Source of the DNA: Filobacillus milosensis
GTDB lineage: Bacteria; Bacillota; Bacilli; Bacillales; Alkalibacillaceae
Assembly (NCBI RefSeq): GCF_004402015.1
Contig: NZ_SOPW01000004.1
Span: forward strand, 1 to 64,000
Direction of reading: 5' to 3'
Length of the DNA: 64,000 nt
A model generated the notes under the pieces. It ran no database searches, had not been told where the DNA came from, and saw only the letters and a program-made list of their open reading frames with translations. The position numbers and the translations under genes are program-made. The first letter of the stretch is position 1, and each line of letters begins with the position of its first letter. Shown here one piece after another: positions 1 to 9,207 of the stretch.

Positions 1-78
1 GCGGTGAATTTAAGAAAATACACCGCCATGAACACCCAAAGAAGTCTCAATCATCATATCGATTCATCAAAAAATGGC

Positions 79-120
79 ATCCATCATTTAATTTTTATGA
101 TGGATGCCATTTTTAAGTTA
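79..120. terminator. Bidirectional terminator downstream of parC
   Basis: A near-perfect hairpin with 17-bp arms (AAAATGGCATCCATCAT and its complement) surrounds a T-rich loop and is followed by a T run. It lies just beyond the parC stop and has A and T tracts on both sides, so it could end transcripts from either direction. In bases 1-78 I see only a short GCGGTG/CACCGC inverted repeat and no supportable gene. Confidence 0.8.
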
Positions 121-154
121 TATTTGACTAGTTATGTCCCAGCCTCTTTTTAAA

Positions 155-2605
155 CTATTCTTCTTCATCAGAAAAATGTTTATGGTATACAGATTCAATT
201 TGTGTATTAATGACTTCGCCTTCTTGGTCCGTATCAATCACGAATGAGCCATTACTATATCGGTCACTTTCCCTAAATTCCAATGGTAGCAATTGTTTTA
301 AATTACCTTTTTCGGTTTCTATTAAAATTGTGGCATCATCATTTACTAAATGGAAACCAACAATACGATGAGGGTTACGTTTTAATTCTCGTAACATGAT
401 TAAACCTCTTTTAGCTCTTGAACTTTGTTGGAATTCAGAAATGTTCATTCGCTTACAGGCACCCCGTTGTGTAATTACAAATAATGATGGGGATTGTAAG
501 TCATCGAAGACTTCACCATTAACAATGTGTTCACCTTCTTTTAAGGTCATTGATTTAACACCAGCGGTTTTCACTCCAACAGTTTTTAATTCATCTTCAT
601 GAAACCATAATCCATATCCAGTATTCGAAGCTAAGAAAATATCCTTATATCCGTTGGTTAAATGGACGTTAACAACCTGATCATCACCCTTAAGCTTGAT
701 TGCTGTTATAGGTTTAGAGTAGCGTTGTACTTTGTGAGCTTTCAATTCTGATTTTTTAATCATGCCATTTTTAGTCATAGCAAGTATATATTGATCTTCA
801 TTGAACTCACGTATTGGCATCGCTTTTATAATTGATTCCTCTCGGTCTATAGGAATAATATTTGCGATGTGCTGCCCCATATCTTTCCACTTAATATCTG
901 GAAGTTCATGAACAGGTATATATAAATAATTACCTTTATTTGTAAATAATAATAATGTATCTGTGGTGTTAATTTCCATTATATGAAGCAAACGGTCATT
1001 GTCTTTCATCTGTAAATCTTCAATATTAGAAGCTCCATAAGATCTTATACTTGTTCGTTTTACATAACCTTCTCTGGTAACAGAAACAACAACATCTTCT
1101 GAAGGTACCATTACTTCTAGGTTAATCTTTATATCTTCGATTTCTGATTCAATTTGAGTTCTGCGATCTGTTTTATAATTCTTCTTAACTGTTTTTAAGT
1201 CCTTTTTTATAACGTTCAACAATTTATTCTCATCTTCTAAAATAGCAGTTAATTCGGCAATTCTTTTTTGTAGTTCTTCAGCTTCTTCTTGTAATTCTGT
1301 TATATCCGTATTTGTCAGACGATATAACTGCAACATCACAATTGCTTCAGCTTGTTTTTCACTAAAGTTATACTTCTTCATTAACTTATCTTTTGCGTCT
1401 TTTTTATCATTTGCAGAACGAATTGTTGCTATGACATCATCTAAAATTGAAATCGCATATATAAGGCCTTCAACAATGTGAGCTCGTGCCTTAGCTTTTC
1501 TTAAGTCAAATTGGGTTTGACGCTCCACGACTTCTCGTTGGTGCGATATATATGAATCTAACAGCTGCGGCAAGTTCATTATTTTAGGTGTTTTATTTGC
1601 AATCGCAACCATATTAAAGTTAAACGAAATTTGTAAGTCCGTATTTTTGTATAAATAATTTAAAACACCCGTACTGTCTGCATCCTTCTTTAATTCAATG
1701 ACAATACGTAACCCTGTACGATCCGTTTCATCGCGAACTTCTGATATACCTTCGACTTTTCGTTCAATTCGAAGCTCATCCATTTTTTTTACCAGATTCG
1801 CTTTGTTCACTTCAAATGGTAATTCAGTAATTACAATTTGTTCTTTACCACCACGAACAGGTTCAATCTCTGCCAGGCCACGAACCACAATTTTACCCTT
1901 ACCTGTTTCGTATGCTTTTTTAATACCATCTTTACCTTGAATGATTCCACCTGTAGGAAAGTCAGGTCCTGGTAAGGTCTTCATTAAATCTTCGACTGTT
2001 GTGTCTGGTTTCTCAATTCTCTTGATCACCGTGTCTATAACTTCTGATAAGTTATGAGGTGGAATCTCAGTTGCGTAACCAGAGGAGATCCCTGTAGAAC
2101 CGTTTACTAATAAGTTAGGGAACTTTGCTGGTAACACAACCGGTTCATAATCTGTATCATCGAAATTCGGTATAAAGTCTACCGTTTCTTTCTCAATATC
2201 CCTCAAAAGCTCAGACGCAATCCCAGATAAGCGAGCCTCTGTGTAACGCATAGCTGCAGGTGGGTCACCGTCTATACTCCCGTTATTTCCATGCATCTCT
2301 ACTAACTCTTGACGTACTTTCCATGTTTGACTCATACGAACTAATGCTTCATAAACTGATGAATCCCCGTGTGGATGGTAATTACCAATCACAGTACCAA
2401 CAGTCTTCGCAGATTTACGGAAAGGTTTGTCATGTGTGTTTCGCTCTTGGTGCATGGCATATAAAATACGGCGTTGTACCGGTTTCATTCCGTCACGAGC
2501 ATCTGGCAGTGCACGATCTTGAATAATATATTTACTGTAACGACCAAAACGATCGCCTATAACTTCTTCTAATGGTAAATCTAAATATTTCGCTTGTTCT
2601 GCCAA
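155..2605 (-). CDS. parC: DNA topoisomerase IV subunit A (ParC/GrlA)
   Basis: ParC is the DNA-breaking subunit of topoisomerase IV, which unlinks daughter chromosomes. The 816-residue length fits the family. The N-terminal breakage-reunion domain carries the catalytic tyrosine in AAMRYTEARL (Tyr121). The quinolone-resistance region HPHGDSSVYEAL has Ser82 and Glu86, the residues normally seen in drug-sensitive enzymes. A coiled-coil stretch follows at about 430-490, then the beta-propeller repeats of the C-terminal domain. GyrA is the alternative, but the C-terminus lacks an obvious GyrA box and the gene sits 11 bp downstream of parE, as in other Bacilli. The two are presumably co-transcribed, ending at the hairpin at 79-120. 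Confidence 0.97.
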   Translation of the reverse strand: MAEQAKYLDLPLEEVIGDRFGRYSKYIIQDRALPDARDGMKPVQRRILYAMHQERNTHDKPFRKSAKTVGTVIGNYHPHGDSSVYEALVRMSQTWKVRQELVEMHGNNGSIDGDPPAAMRYTEARLSGIASELLRDIEKETVDFIPNFDDTDYEPVVLPAKFPNLLVNGSTGISSGYATEIPPHNLSEVIDTVIKRIEKPDTTVEDLMKTLPGPDFPTGGIIQGKDGIKKAYETGKGKIVVRGLAEIEPVRGGKEQIVITELPFEVNKANLVKKMDELRIERKVEGISEVRDETDRTGLRIVIELKKDADSTGVLNYLYKNTDLQISFNFNMVAIANKTPKIMNLPQLLDSYISHQREVVERQTQFDLRKAKARAHIVEGLIYAISILDDVIATIRSANDKKDAKDKLMKKYNFSEKQAEAIVMLQLYRLTNTDITELQEEAEELQKRIAELTAILEDENKLLNVIKKDLKTVKKNYKTDRRTQIESEIEDIKINLEVMVPSEDVVVSVTREGYVKRTSIRSYGASNIEDLQMKDNDRLLHIMEINTTDTLLLFTNKGNYLYIPVHELPDIKWKDMGQHIANIIPIDREESIIKAMPIREFNEDQYILAMTKNGMIKKSELKAHKVQRYSKPITAIKLKGDDQVVNVHLTNGYKDIFLASNTGYGLWFHEDELKTVGVKTAGVKSMTLKEGEHIVNGEVFDDLQSPSLFVITQRGACKRMNISEFQQSSRAKRGLIMLRELKRNPHRIVGFHLVNDDATILIETEKGNLKQLLPLEFRESDRYSNGSFVIDTDQEGEVINTQIESVYHKHFSDEEE

Positions 2606-2616
2606 CGTCTTTCCCC

Positions 2617-4569
2617 CTAGCTATGCAATCTTTCATTATCTAATATTGTATCTTCATCTTCCATACCGAAAGCAACATTTGTCTCAATCCACTTACGTCT
2701 AGGTTCAACTTTATCACCCATTAAAGTCGTAACACGGCGTTCAGCTCGAGCCACATCTTCAATCGTAACTCGAATGAGTGTGCGTGTTTCTGGATCCATG
2801 GTAGTCTCCCATAGCTGATCAGCATTCATTTCACCAAGGCCCTTATAACGTTGAATGGTGTACCCATTTTTATACTCTTTTAATAGTTTTTGCATTTCGC
2901 CTTCATCCCAAGCATAGTCTTCTTTTGCTTTCTTCCCTTTTCCTTTGGAAATTTTAAATAATGGCGGCAATGCAATGTATATTTTTCCTTGTTCGATTAA
3001 TGGACGCATGTATCGATAAAAGAATGTAAGTAAAAGCACTTGTATGTGTGCACCATCCGTATCGGCATCCGTCATAATAATGACTTTATCGTATTGAGCA
3101 TCATCAATATTAAAATCGGCACCTACACCTGCATTAATGGTATGAACAATTGTAGCAATTTCTTCATTTTTGAATATATCGTCAATTTTAGCTTTTTCTG
3201 TATTTATAACTTTACCTCTTAAAGGTAAAATAGCCTGAAAGCGTCTGTCACGCCCTTGCTTTGCGGAACCACCAGCTGAATCACCCTCAACCAGGAATAA
3301 TTCATTTTTGTTGGGGTTCTTCGATTGAGCAGGTGTTAATTTACCACTTAGCAAAGAGTCTTTTCGCTTTCTTTTCTTTCCATTTCTAGCATCTTCTCTA
3401 GCTTTACGTGCTGCTTCCCTTGCATCCCTTGCTTTAACAGCCTTTTTGATCAGCATTTTGGATACTTCAGGGTTTTCCTCTAGAAAGTAAGCTAACTGTT
3501 CAGAAACAATACTCTCTACTGCACTTCTGGCTTCTGGAGTACCTAATTTACTCTTTGTTTGTCCTTCAAATTGCAGTAATTGTTCAGGAATTCGTGTTGA
3601 TATAATGGCAGTAAAACCTTCACGAATATCGTTACCATCAAGGTTTTTCTCCTTTTCCTTTAATAATTGCATTTTTCGAGCGTAATCATTGAATGCTCTT
3701 GTAATGGCAGTCTTGGCACCAGATTCGTGTGTACCTCCATCTTTTGTACGAACATTATTTACAAAAGAAAGGATATTCTCTGAATAGCCATCGTTATATT
3801 GAAAAGCAAAATCCATTTCAATACCTTTTTGTTCGCCTTCAAATGATACCACAGGGTGTAATCCGTCTTTTTCTTCATTCAAATAAGCAACAAAAGATTC
3901 TAACCCATCAGGGTATTTATAAGCTTCTTCTTCATCATTTCTTTCGTCTTTTAAAATGATCTCTATACCCTTTAGTAAGAATGCTGCTTCTCTTAAGCGT
4001 TCAGATAATATTTCAAACTGATAATGTATAGTTGAAAAAATTGCAGGGTCTGGTTTAAAACGTATAGTAGTTCCAGATTTATTGGTATTCCCTTTATTCT
4101 CAAGGCCTGTAACGGGTTTTCCACCATTTTCAAATCGAATATAGTGTTTAGTACCATCACGACAGATTGTAACTTCTAACCACTCAGATAAAGCATTTAC
4201 TACAGATGCACCTACACCATGCAAACCTCCACTCGTTTTATATCCACCTTGTCCAAATTTCCCTCCGGCATGGAGCACTGTAAATATAACTTCAGGTGTT
4301 GGTTTTCCTGTTTTATGTAATCCGGTAGGCATTCCACGCCCTTCATCTTTTACGGTAATGGATTCGTCTTTGTGAATCGTTACACGAATTTTTTCACCAA
4401 AACCTGCTAACGCTTCATCAACTGCGTTATCAACAATCTCATAAACTAAATGATGCAAACCACGATGGTCTGTGCTACCTATATACATCCCAGGTCGCTT
4501 TCTTACAGCATCTAATCCTTCAAGTACTTGAATTGAATCATCATTATAAGCTTCATTGAACTGTGGCAC
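2617..4569 (-). CDS. parE: DNA topoisomerase IV subunit B (ParE/GrlB)
   Basis: ParE is the ATPase subunit of topoisomerase IV and pairs with ParC just downstream. The 650-residue protein starts with a GHKL ATP-binding domain (EIVDNAVDEALAG; later GRGMPTG and GGLHGVGASVVNALS). A transducer domain follows, then the Toprim domain with LVEGDSAGGSAKQGRDR and the metal-binding MTDADTDGAHI. The C-terminal QRYKGLGEMNADQLWETTM motif is typical of GyrB/ParE. The short length without an insert and the adjacent parC favour ParE over GyrB. The start is the only ATG with a suitable upstream purine stretch. Confidence 0.97.
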   Translation of the reverse strand: MPQFNEAYNDDSIQVLEGLDAVRKRPGMYIGSTDHRGLHHLVYEIVDNAVDEALAGFGEKIRVTIHKDESITVKDEGRGMPTGLHKTGKPTPEVIFTVLHAGGKFGQGGYKTSGGLHGVGASVVNALSEWLEVTICRDGTKHYIRFENGGKPVTGLENKGNTNKSGTTIRFKPDPAIFSTIHYQFEILSERLREAAFLLKGIEIILKDERNDEEEAYKYPDGLESFVAYLNEEKDGLHPVVSFEGEQKGIEMDFAFQYNDGYSENILSFVNNVRTKDGGTHESGAKTAITRAFNDYARKMQLLKEKEKNLDGNDIREGFTAIISTRIPEQLLQFEGQTKSKLGTPEARSAVESIVSEQLAYFLEENPEVSKMLIKKAVKARDAREAARKAREDARNGKKRKRKDSLLSGKLTPAQSKNPNKNELFLVEGDSAGGSAKQGRDRRFQAILPLRGKVINTEKAKIDDIFKNEEIATIVHTINAGVGADFNIDDAQYDKVIIMTDADTDGAHIQVLLLTFFYRYMRPLIEQGKIYIALPPLFKISKGKGKKAKEDYAWDEGEMQKLLKEYKNGYTIQRYKGLGEMNADQLWETTMDPETRTLIRVTIEDVARAERRVTTLMGDKVEPRRKWIETNVAFGMEDEDTILDNERLHS

Positions 4570-4623
4570 TCGTACGACCCCTTCCTAATCGTTTTGTCTT
4601 TTATATCATTCGGTAAAAGTTAA

Positions 4624-4662
4624 GAAAATCCCTGTTTTTAAACAGAGATTTTCAAGGACTCC
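4624..4662 (-). terminator. Terminator between yneT and parE
   Basis: Two 14-nt arms (4624-4637 and 4640-4653) pair on the minus-strand RNA with one G-U wobble around a 2-nt loop. The stem is followed toward parE by a T-rich stretch. It would separate the yneT transcript from parE-parC. Confidence 0.6.
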
Positions 4663-5081
4663 TAGTTTCGATTCCCTACTGTTACCGAATGCACGACCTT
4701 AATACATAAATCCATTATGACGATAAAATCATGTTCTTTCAATAGCTGATAAGCTTTTTCATCAGAAACACCCAATTGAGCCCAGAAAATTTTACAATCT
4801 GTTTTTAAGGCATCATGAGCCACATCCATCAAAAATTCCGATCTTCTAAATACATTTATAATGTCGATTGACTCTTCAATTTCTTCAAGCGTATTATAAG
4901 CTTTCTCCCCTAAAACTTCATCCACATTAGGGTTTACAGGTATAATTTTATACCCCTGTTGTTGCATCACTTTTGCGACTTGATAGCTTGTGCGGTCGGG
5001 CTTATCAGATAAACCAACTACTGCGATAGTTTTAGAGTTCACTAAAATTTCACTTAGTTGATCGTTGGATGGGTTCTTCAT
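4662..5081 (-). CDS. yneT: CoA-binding Rossmann-fold protein YneT
   Basis: This small protein of about 139 residues belongs to the CoA-binding domain family (succinyl-CoA synthetase alpha-like Rossmann fold; B. subtilis YneT). The N-terminal nucleotide-binding strand-loop is KTIAVVGLSDKPDRTSYQVA, and IIPVNPNVDEVLG follows. The C-terminal part ends with IVIMDLCIKV. I prefer the ATG at 5081 to the upstream in-frame ATG at 5102, because AAGGGAG lies eight bases before 5081 and no good site precedes 5102. No enzyme activity can be assigned. Its place next to parE and divergent from plsY is conserved in Bacillus. Confidence 0.88.
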   Translation of the reverse strand: MKNPSNDQLSEILVNSKTIAVVGLSDKPDRTSYQVAKVMQQQGYKIIPVNPNVDEVLGEKAYNTLEEIEESIDIINVFRRSEFLMDVAHDALKTDCKIFWAQLGVSDEKAYQLLKEHDFIVIMDLCIKVVHSVTVGNRN

Positions 5082-5246
5082 AAAAATTACTCCCTTCTCC
5101 ACTATTCTTTTGTCAATAGCATAGCTTTTTTTATGTGATATCTCAAATCATAGCTATATCATTATGTTTAATTATAAAATTAGACTTCTTTCTTGTCCGA
5201 AGTTTTGATATTATATAATAAGCAAAACTTGGTGGAGGATACAATT

Positions 5247-5828
5247 ATGGATTATATTTTATTTGCAATCATCGCTTATTTATTAGGTTCCATTCCATCA
5301 GCTTTAATTATTGGTAAATTATTTTATCAGATTGATATAAGAGAACACGGTAGTGGTAACTTAGGTGGAACTAATACATTTCGTGTATTAGGTATTAAAG
5401 CGGGATTAATCGTATCAATATTGGATATCTTAAAAGGAACCGCCGCAATAGTTGTAGTTTTACTATTAGCACCATCGTTAGAACCGCTGATTGTTGGGGC
5501 ATTTGCGGTGTTAGGTCACACTTACCCTATTTTCGCAAAATTTAGAGGTGGTAAGGCGGTAGCGACCTCTGGTGGTGTGTTATTAGGGGTTAATCCATTA
5601 CTATTTTTAGTATTGGTTTTATCTTTCTTCACGTTTTTAAAATTATTTAAATATGTATCTTTAGCTTCGATGATCGCAGGGATAGTAGCAGTTATTACAT
5701 CTATAATTATGCAGGACATAGGTTTAATTATTGTTACTTTATTATTAGCGATATTTGTTATTTATAGACATCGAACAAATATTACACGAATTAAGAATAA
5801 AACCGAACCCAAAATAACATGGATGTAA
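5247..5828 (+). CDS. plsY: Acyl-phosphate glycerol-3-phosphate acyltransferase PlsY
   Basis: PlsY transfers an acyl chain from acyl-phosphate to glycerol-3-phosphate, the first step of membrane phospholipid synthesis. The 193-residue protein is almost wholly hydrophobic with about five membrane spans. It carries the family loops [38 protein letters not shown] and, near the end, [11 protein letters not shown]. The start is set at the ATG preceded by GGTGGAGGATACAATT, giving [19 protein letters not shown]. An open frame extends 54 bases upstream but has no ribosome-binding site. A TATAAT at 5214-5219 is a plausible promoter element. A strong terminator follows the stop. Confidence 0.95.
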   Translation: MDYILFAIIAYLLGSIPSALIIGKLFYQIDIREHGSGNLGGTNTFRVLGIKAGLIVSILDILKGTAAIVVVLLLAPSLEPLIVGAFAVLGHTYPIFAKFRGGKAVATSGGVLLGVNPLLFLVLVLSFFTFLKLFKYVSLASMIAGIVAVITSIIMQDIGLIIVTLLLAIFVIYRHRTNITRIKNKTEPKITWM

Positions 5829-5830
5829 TT

Positions 5831-5867
5831 GAGAGTCCCCTATTTTTCGGACTCTCTTATTTTTTTA
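5831..5867 (+). terminator. Terminator of plsY
   Basis: GAGAGTCC pairs with GGACTCTC around a 10-nt loop, followed by TTATTTTTTTAT. It is a textbook intrinsic terminator on the plus strand. Confidence 0.85.
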
Positions 5868-5926
5868 TATTTAAATATCATACTACATAATAGGAGTTTA
5901 TTTAAAAATGAGAAAGGTGTTATAAA

Positions 5927-7099
5927 ATGAAAAAGATGATTATAGTTGCTTCAATAGTATTTTTGATAGCTTTGTCAATAGCATTTTACATTTTATCAGA
6001 CGACCAAAGTGAAGCAGCTAGTGTTACTTTTACTCATCAGCCGACTATTTCAGAAAATCACTTATCTAATAAAAAATATTTTGAGTCGAGTATAAAATTA
6101 AATGCTATAGGTGATTTACTCATTCATAGTTCAGTATATAGAGATGCCAGAACTAGTGAGGGTTACGACTTTAATCCTATCTTTGAAGATATTAAATATT
6201 ATCTTAAACACGCTGACATTACTTTTGCTAATCAAGAAACTATTCTAGGAGGAACTGAAATCGGACTCTCATCCTATCCTAGATTTAACACTCCACAAGA
6301 GTTGGGGGCAACACTTAGGGATTCCGGTGTGGACATTGTATCAATGGCCAATAACCATACTTTAGATCGCGGTGAACAAGCGATAATGAATGCTACTAAT
6401 TATTTGAATAACCTAGGTATTAAATATGTCGGAGCATATCAAAATGAAGCAGATCGTAATAAAGCACGAATTATAGAAAAGAAAGGGATCGCAGTAGGAT
6501 TCTTAGCATATACGTATGGAACGAATGGATTACCAGTCCCAACAGGCAAAGATTATCTAGTTAATTTAATCGATGAAAATAAAATACTAAATGATATTGA
6601 ACAGCTTAAATCTAAAACTGATTTCATAGTAGTAAGTATGCATTTTGGGAATGAATATCAACCATTACCTAATGATGAACAAGTTGTACTTGCTGAACTA
6701 TTAACAAATAATGGCGCAGATGTAATTATTGGCCATCACCCTCATGTTTTACAACCTGTTGATTGGATTGCTTCAGACGATGGACATAAAAAATTTGTAG
6801 CTTACTCACTAGGAAACTTTCTATCAGGTCAAATTGGTACTGAAAGGTTAATCGGGTCAATTATGCAGATTGAACTAACTAAATCAATTAGTCCAAACAA
6901 TAAATTCAGCTACACTGTATCAAATGCTAAAATGATGCCAACTTATAATCACTATCAAAACTTTAGAAACTTCAAAATAGTACCGTTAGTTGAAGCAGAA
7001 CAATATCGGTTATCAAATGCCGATCAATGGTTTCAAAAGACCAAAGAACTTATTCAAACCTATACAGATAATGTAGAGGTTGTCCCTTATTTAGAATAA
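5927..7099 (+). CDS. CapA-family metallophosphatase-fold protein, membrane-anchored
   Basis: The 390-residue protein belongs to the CapA/PgsA family linked to poly-gamma-glutamate or capsule synthesis (PGA_cap, calcineurin-like fold). Residues 1-25 form a signal-anchor (MKKMIIVASIVFLIALSIAF). Metal-site-type motifs follow in order: NAIGDLLIHSSVY, TFANQETILGG, DIVSMANNHTLDRGEQA, VVSMHFGNEYQP, DVIIGHHPHVLQPVDW and VAYSLGNFLSGQ. The start ATG follows GAAAGGTGTTATAAA. There are no pgsB/pgsC polymer-synthase genes nearby, so the role may be hydrolysis or modification of a surface polymer rather than polymer synthesis. The family is clear, the substrate is not. Confidence 0.85.
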   Translation: MKKMIIVASIVFLIALSIAFYILSDDQSEAASVTFTHQPTISENHLSNKKYFESSIKLNAIGDLLIHSSVYRDARTSEGYDFNPIFEDIKYYLKHADITFANQETILGGTEIGLSSYPRFNTPQELGATLRDSGVDIVSMANNHTLDRGEQAIMNATNYLNNLGIKYVGAYQNEADRNKARIIEKKGIAVGFLAYTYGTNGLPVPTGKDYLVNLIDENKILNDIEQLKSKTDFIVVSMHFGNEYQPLPNDEQVVLAELLTNNGADVIIGHHPHVLQPVDWIASDDGHKKFVAYSLGNFLSGQIGTERLIGSIMQIELTKSISPNNKFSYTVSNAKMMPTYNHYQNFRNFKIVPLVEAEQYRLSNADQWFQKTKELIQTYTDNVEVVPYLE

Positions 7100-7105
7100 G
7101 TTTAA

Positions 7106-7126
7106 TCAATTGATATCGATAATTGA
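7106..7126. promoter_or_regulatory. 21-bp palindrome upstream of folE2
   Basis: TCAATTGATATCGATAATTGA lies 60 bases before the folE2 start. The arms TCAATT and AATTGA are perfect and the interior is also partly symmetric. It could be an operator. folE2 genes are often controlled by Zur, but this sequence does not match the Bacillus Zur-box consensus I know (AAATCGTAATNATTACGATTT). It could also be a T-poor hairpin at the end of the previous gene. Confidence 0.3.
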
Positions 7127-7186
7127 ATTCATTATACTTGATTTGTATCGCTATGATACTTGCTCTATTTGAAAGGAGTCGTAGAT

Positions 7187-8107
7187 ATGGACAACATTCA
7201 GTCTAAGAAAAAATTGCCGAACAAAAAAGAACGTCATAGATTATTCGGTTCTGTAGATCCAGGACCTCGAACAAAACCTCATAAAAAAAGTGAAATGGCT
7301 GACTTACAAAATACAAAGAAAGACTTTTTGTTTGAATTAGATGCTGTTGGAATTTCAAATGTTAAACATCCAATTGTTGTTCCAAGTACACTAAAGCCTA
7401 AGGAACAAACTACAATTGGTAAATTCTATTTCGCATCCACCATCTCACAAGATTCAAAAGGCACTAATATGAGTCGTTTTACTGAACAACTTCAAACTTA
7501 CTATGAAGATGGATTTAAAGTTAATATAGAAACAATGAAAGAATTTGCTAAAGAATTACAAGGAAGATTAAAACAAAAAGATGCAGATTTATCTGTTGAA
7601 TTCCCTTGGTTTTTTGAGCGATTAGCTCCATATACTGATAAACCAGGAATGAATCACGCAGATGCTTGGATCAAAGTTAATTATCATTACGAAAATGGTT
7701 TTGATATCAAAGTCGGACTTACAGCAAAAATCACTACATTATGCCCTTGCTCGAAGGAAATTAGCGAGTATAGTGCACATAATCAAAGAGGTAATGTTAC
7801 TATTGAAGTAACTTTAGATTCTATGTTTGATGATGAAACACATGATTGGAAAGAAATTTTGCTTGAAGCGGCTGAATCCAATGCAAGCGCTCGAATTCAT
7901 CCAGTTTTAAAACGTCCAGACGAAAAAATGGTAACAGAACAAGCTTATGAGAATCCTCGCTTCGTTGAGGATATGGTCCGTTTAGTTTCAAGTGATTTAT
8001 ATGAAATGGATATGGTTAAACAGTTTCATGTTAAATGTGTTAATGAAGAATCGATACACCTTCACGATGCAATCGCTTCTATTACTTATGACAAGCGAAA
8101 TGAGTAG
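7187..8107 (+). CDS. folE2: GTP cyclohydrolase IB (FolE2)
   Basis: FolE2 opens GTP to dihydroneopterin triphosphate, the entry step for folate and queuosine-type pathways, and works without the zinc that FolE1 needs. The protein is 306 residues from the ATG preceded by GAAAGGAGTCGTAGAT; an upstream in-frame extension lacks a ribosome-binding site. Family hallmarks visible are [20 protein letters not shown] near the N-terminus, the cysteine motif [20 protein letters not shown], and the C-terminal [20 protein letters not shown]. In many bacteria FolE2 backs up FolE1 when zinc is scarce; whether FolE1 exists here cannot be told from this window. The gene abuts yidD. Confidence 0.95.
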   Translation: MDNIQSKKKLPNKKERHRLFGSVDPGPRTKPHKKSEMADLQNTKKDFLFELDAVGISNVKHPIVVPSTLKPKEQTTIGKFYFASTISQDSKGTNMSRFTEQLQTYYEDGFKVNIETMKEFAKELQGRLKQKDADLSVEFPWFFERLAPYTDKPGMNHADAWIKVNYHYENGFDIKVGLTAKITTLCPCSKEISEYSAHNQRGNVTIEVTLDSMFDDETHDWKEILLEAAESNASARIHPVLKRPDEKMVTEQAYENPRFVEDMVRLVSSDLYEMDMVKQFHVKCVNEESIHLHDAIASITYDKRNE

Positions 8108-8115
8108 TGATATGG

Positions 8116-8340
8116 ATGAAATATATCTTCATTTATTTGATTAAATTTTATCGCAAATTTATATCGCCTTTAACAGGACCATCATGCCGATTTCATCCAA
8201 CTTGTTCAGCTTATGGTCTCGAAGCCTTTCAGAGGTTTGGTTTTTTAAAAGGTTTGTATTTAACCATTAAAAGAATATTAAAGTGTCATCCTTTTCATTC
8301 TGGAGGCTTTGATCCTGTTCCTCCCAAAAAGGATAAATAG
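8116..8340 (+). CDS. yidD: Membrane protein insertion efficiency factor YidD
   Basis: YidD is a small amphipathic, membrane-associated protein that helps the YidC/Sec route insert inner-membrane proteins. The sequence has the family pattern [30 protein letters not shown], with three conserved cysteines, and ends GFDPVPP. The ATG at 8116 gives the usual 74-residue form beginning [15 protein letters not shown]. An in-frame GTG at 8107 overlaps the folE2 stop and is possible. The ribosome-binding site is weak for either, suggesting coupling to folE2. Confidence 0.92.
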   Translation: MKYIFIYLIKFYRKFISPLTGPSCRFHPTCSAYGLEAFQRFGFLKGLYLTIKRILKCHPFHSGGFDPVPPKKDK

Positions 8341-8343
8341 ATT

Positions 8344-8373
8344 AAGGCAACCGTTACTGGTTGCCTTTTATTT
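8344..8373. terminator. Bidirectional terminator between yidD and yneQ
   Basis: AAGGCAACC pairs with GGTTGCCTT around a 6-nt loop, with T-rich sequence on the plus side and a short A tract on the other. It separates the convergent genes yidD and yneQ and overlaps the 3' end of yneQ. Confidence 0.75.
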
Positions 8374-8664
8374 AAACCTATTTAGTTGATCTAATTTACC
8401 TTCAGCTTTTAATATATCTCGTTGAAAAGACCCGATTAAATCGAAGTGAGGGTAATGTTCATCACGATGAATCCAGTTAGGCTTTAATCCATAACTTTTC
8501 CCCCACTTAATTAACTTTTCCATATTACTACAACCTACTTTGGTGACTGTCTTCATATCTGGAAAACGGTCATCTAACCAATAGTGCGTAATGAATGCTA
8601 TTTCGCCTCTTCTTACTTTTTGTTTCCATGCAAGAAGTTCATCTTTTTTTAAACCAAATGCCAT
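8368..8664 (-). CDS. yneQ: Conserved protein of unknown function YneQ
   Basis: This 98-residue soluble protein is recognised as YneQ from its neighbours (yneP and tlp, as in B. subtilis) and its pattern (MAFGLKKDELLAWKQKVRRG, AFITHYWLDDRFPDM, TKVGCSNMEKLIKWG, IHRDEHYPHFDLIG). It is rich in His, Trp and charged residues, with one cysteine. It has no membrane segment or signal peptide. No function is known to me. It starts 2 bp after the yneP stop, so the pair is almost certainly one transcript. Confidence 0.85.
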   Translation of the reverse strand: MAFGLKKDELLAWKQKVRRGEIAFITHYWLDDRFPDMKTVTKVGCSNMEKLIKWGKSYGLKPNWIHRDEHYPHFDLIGSFQRDILKAEGKLDQLNRFK

Positions 8665-8666
8665 TC

Positions 8667-9086
8667 CTATTCCTCCACAGCTTTTAAATAGGCTTCATGC
8701 CATTCTGGAAAATGTTTTTTTATAGAAATTGGTCTGAAATTAGCCTTCTTTACACATACGTGAATTGATTCTCCAGTAACGGCAAGTGTTCCTTCTTGTG
8801 TATATACTTCATAACCATATGTAACTCGAAATCCATCATAATGTTCAATCCAAGTCTTGATTTTTGCGGTCTGGCCATACCTTACTGCTTGTTTATATTT
8901 TGCTTGAATATCCAATACAGGTGAGACGACTCCCTCATCTTCTATTGAGGCATAATTAAAACCTAATTGTTCAATTAATTGAGTTCGTCCTATTTCGAAC
9001 CAAACTAAATAATTAGCATGGTAAACCACACCCATTTGATCTGTTTCTTGATATCTAACCTTAATATCTGCTTCATTAATAACCAT
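8667..9086 (-). CDS. yneP: Acyl-CoA thioesterase, 4HBT hotdog fold (YneP)
   Basis: A 139-residue single hotdog-domain protein of the 4-hydroxybenzoyl-CoA/YbgC thioesterase family. The active-site motif VRYQETDQMGVVYHANYLVW contains the Asp-x-Met-Gly-Val-Val-Tyr-His-x-Asn-Tyr pattern of the family. It would hydrolyse short or aromatic acyl-CoA thioesters; the substrate is unknown. I place the start at the ATG at 9086, with GGGGAG nine bases upstream. A TTG six bases earlier is in frame but too close to that site. It is followed directly by yneQ. Confidence 0.9.
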   Translation of the reverse strand: MVINEADIKVRYQETDQMGVVYHANYLVWFEIGRTQLIEQLGFNYASIEDEGVVSPVLDIQAKYKQAVRYGQTAKIKTWIEHYDGFRVTYGYEVYTQEGTLAVTGESIHVCVKKANFRPISIKKHFPEWHEAYLKAVEE

Positions 9087-9173
9087 GAACAATTTCTCCC
9101 CTTATTACTACTTTAACTATTGTTAGTTTAACATAATGACTTTAAAGATTTCCTCTTATGAAATTCTACATAA

Positions 9174-9199
9174 AAAAAGTTGGCAATTGCCAACTTTTT
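9174..9199. terminator. Palindromic terminator after tlp
   Basis: A perfect 26-nt palindrome centred on GGCAATTGCC, with A5 and T5 ends, lies just after the tlp stop. It fits an intrinsic terminator for tlp on the minus strand. Confidence 0.75.
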
Positions 9200-9207
9200 A
9201 ATTGCTT

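Noticed and set aside
1-117. Open plus-strand frame at the left edge (ending in the terminator stem)
   Set aside because: It would run into the hairpin and the predicted peptide looks like no family I know. Not enough sequence to support a gene.
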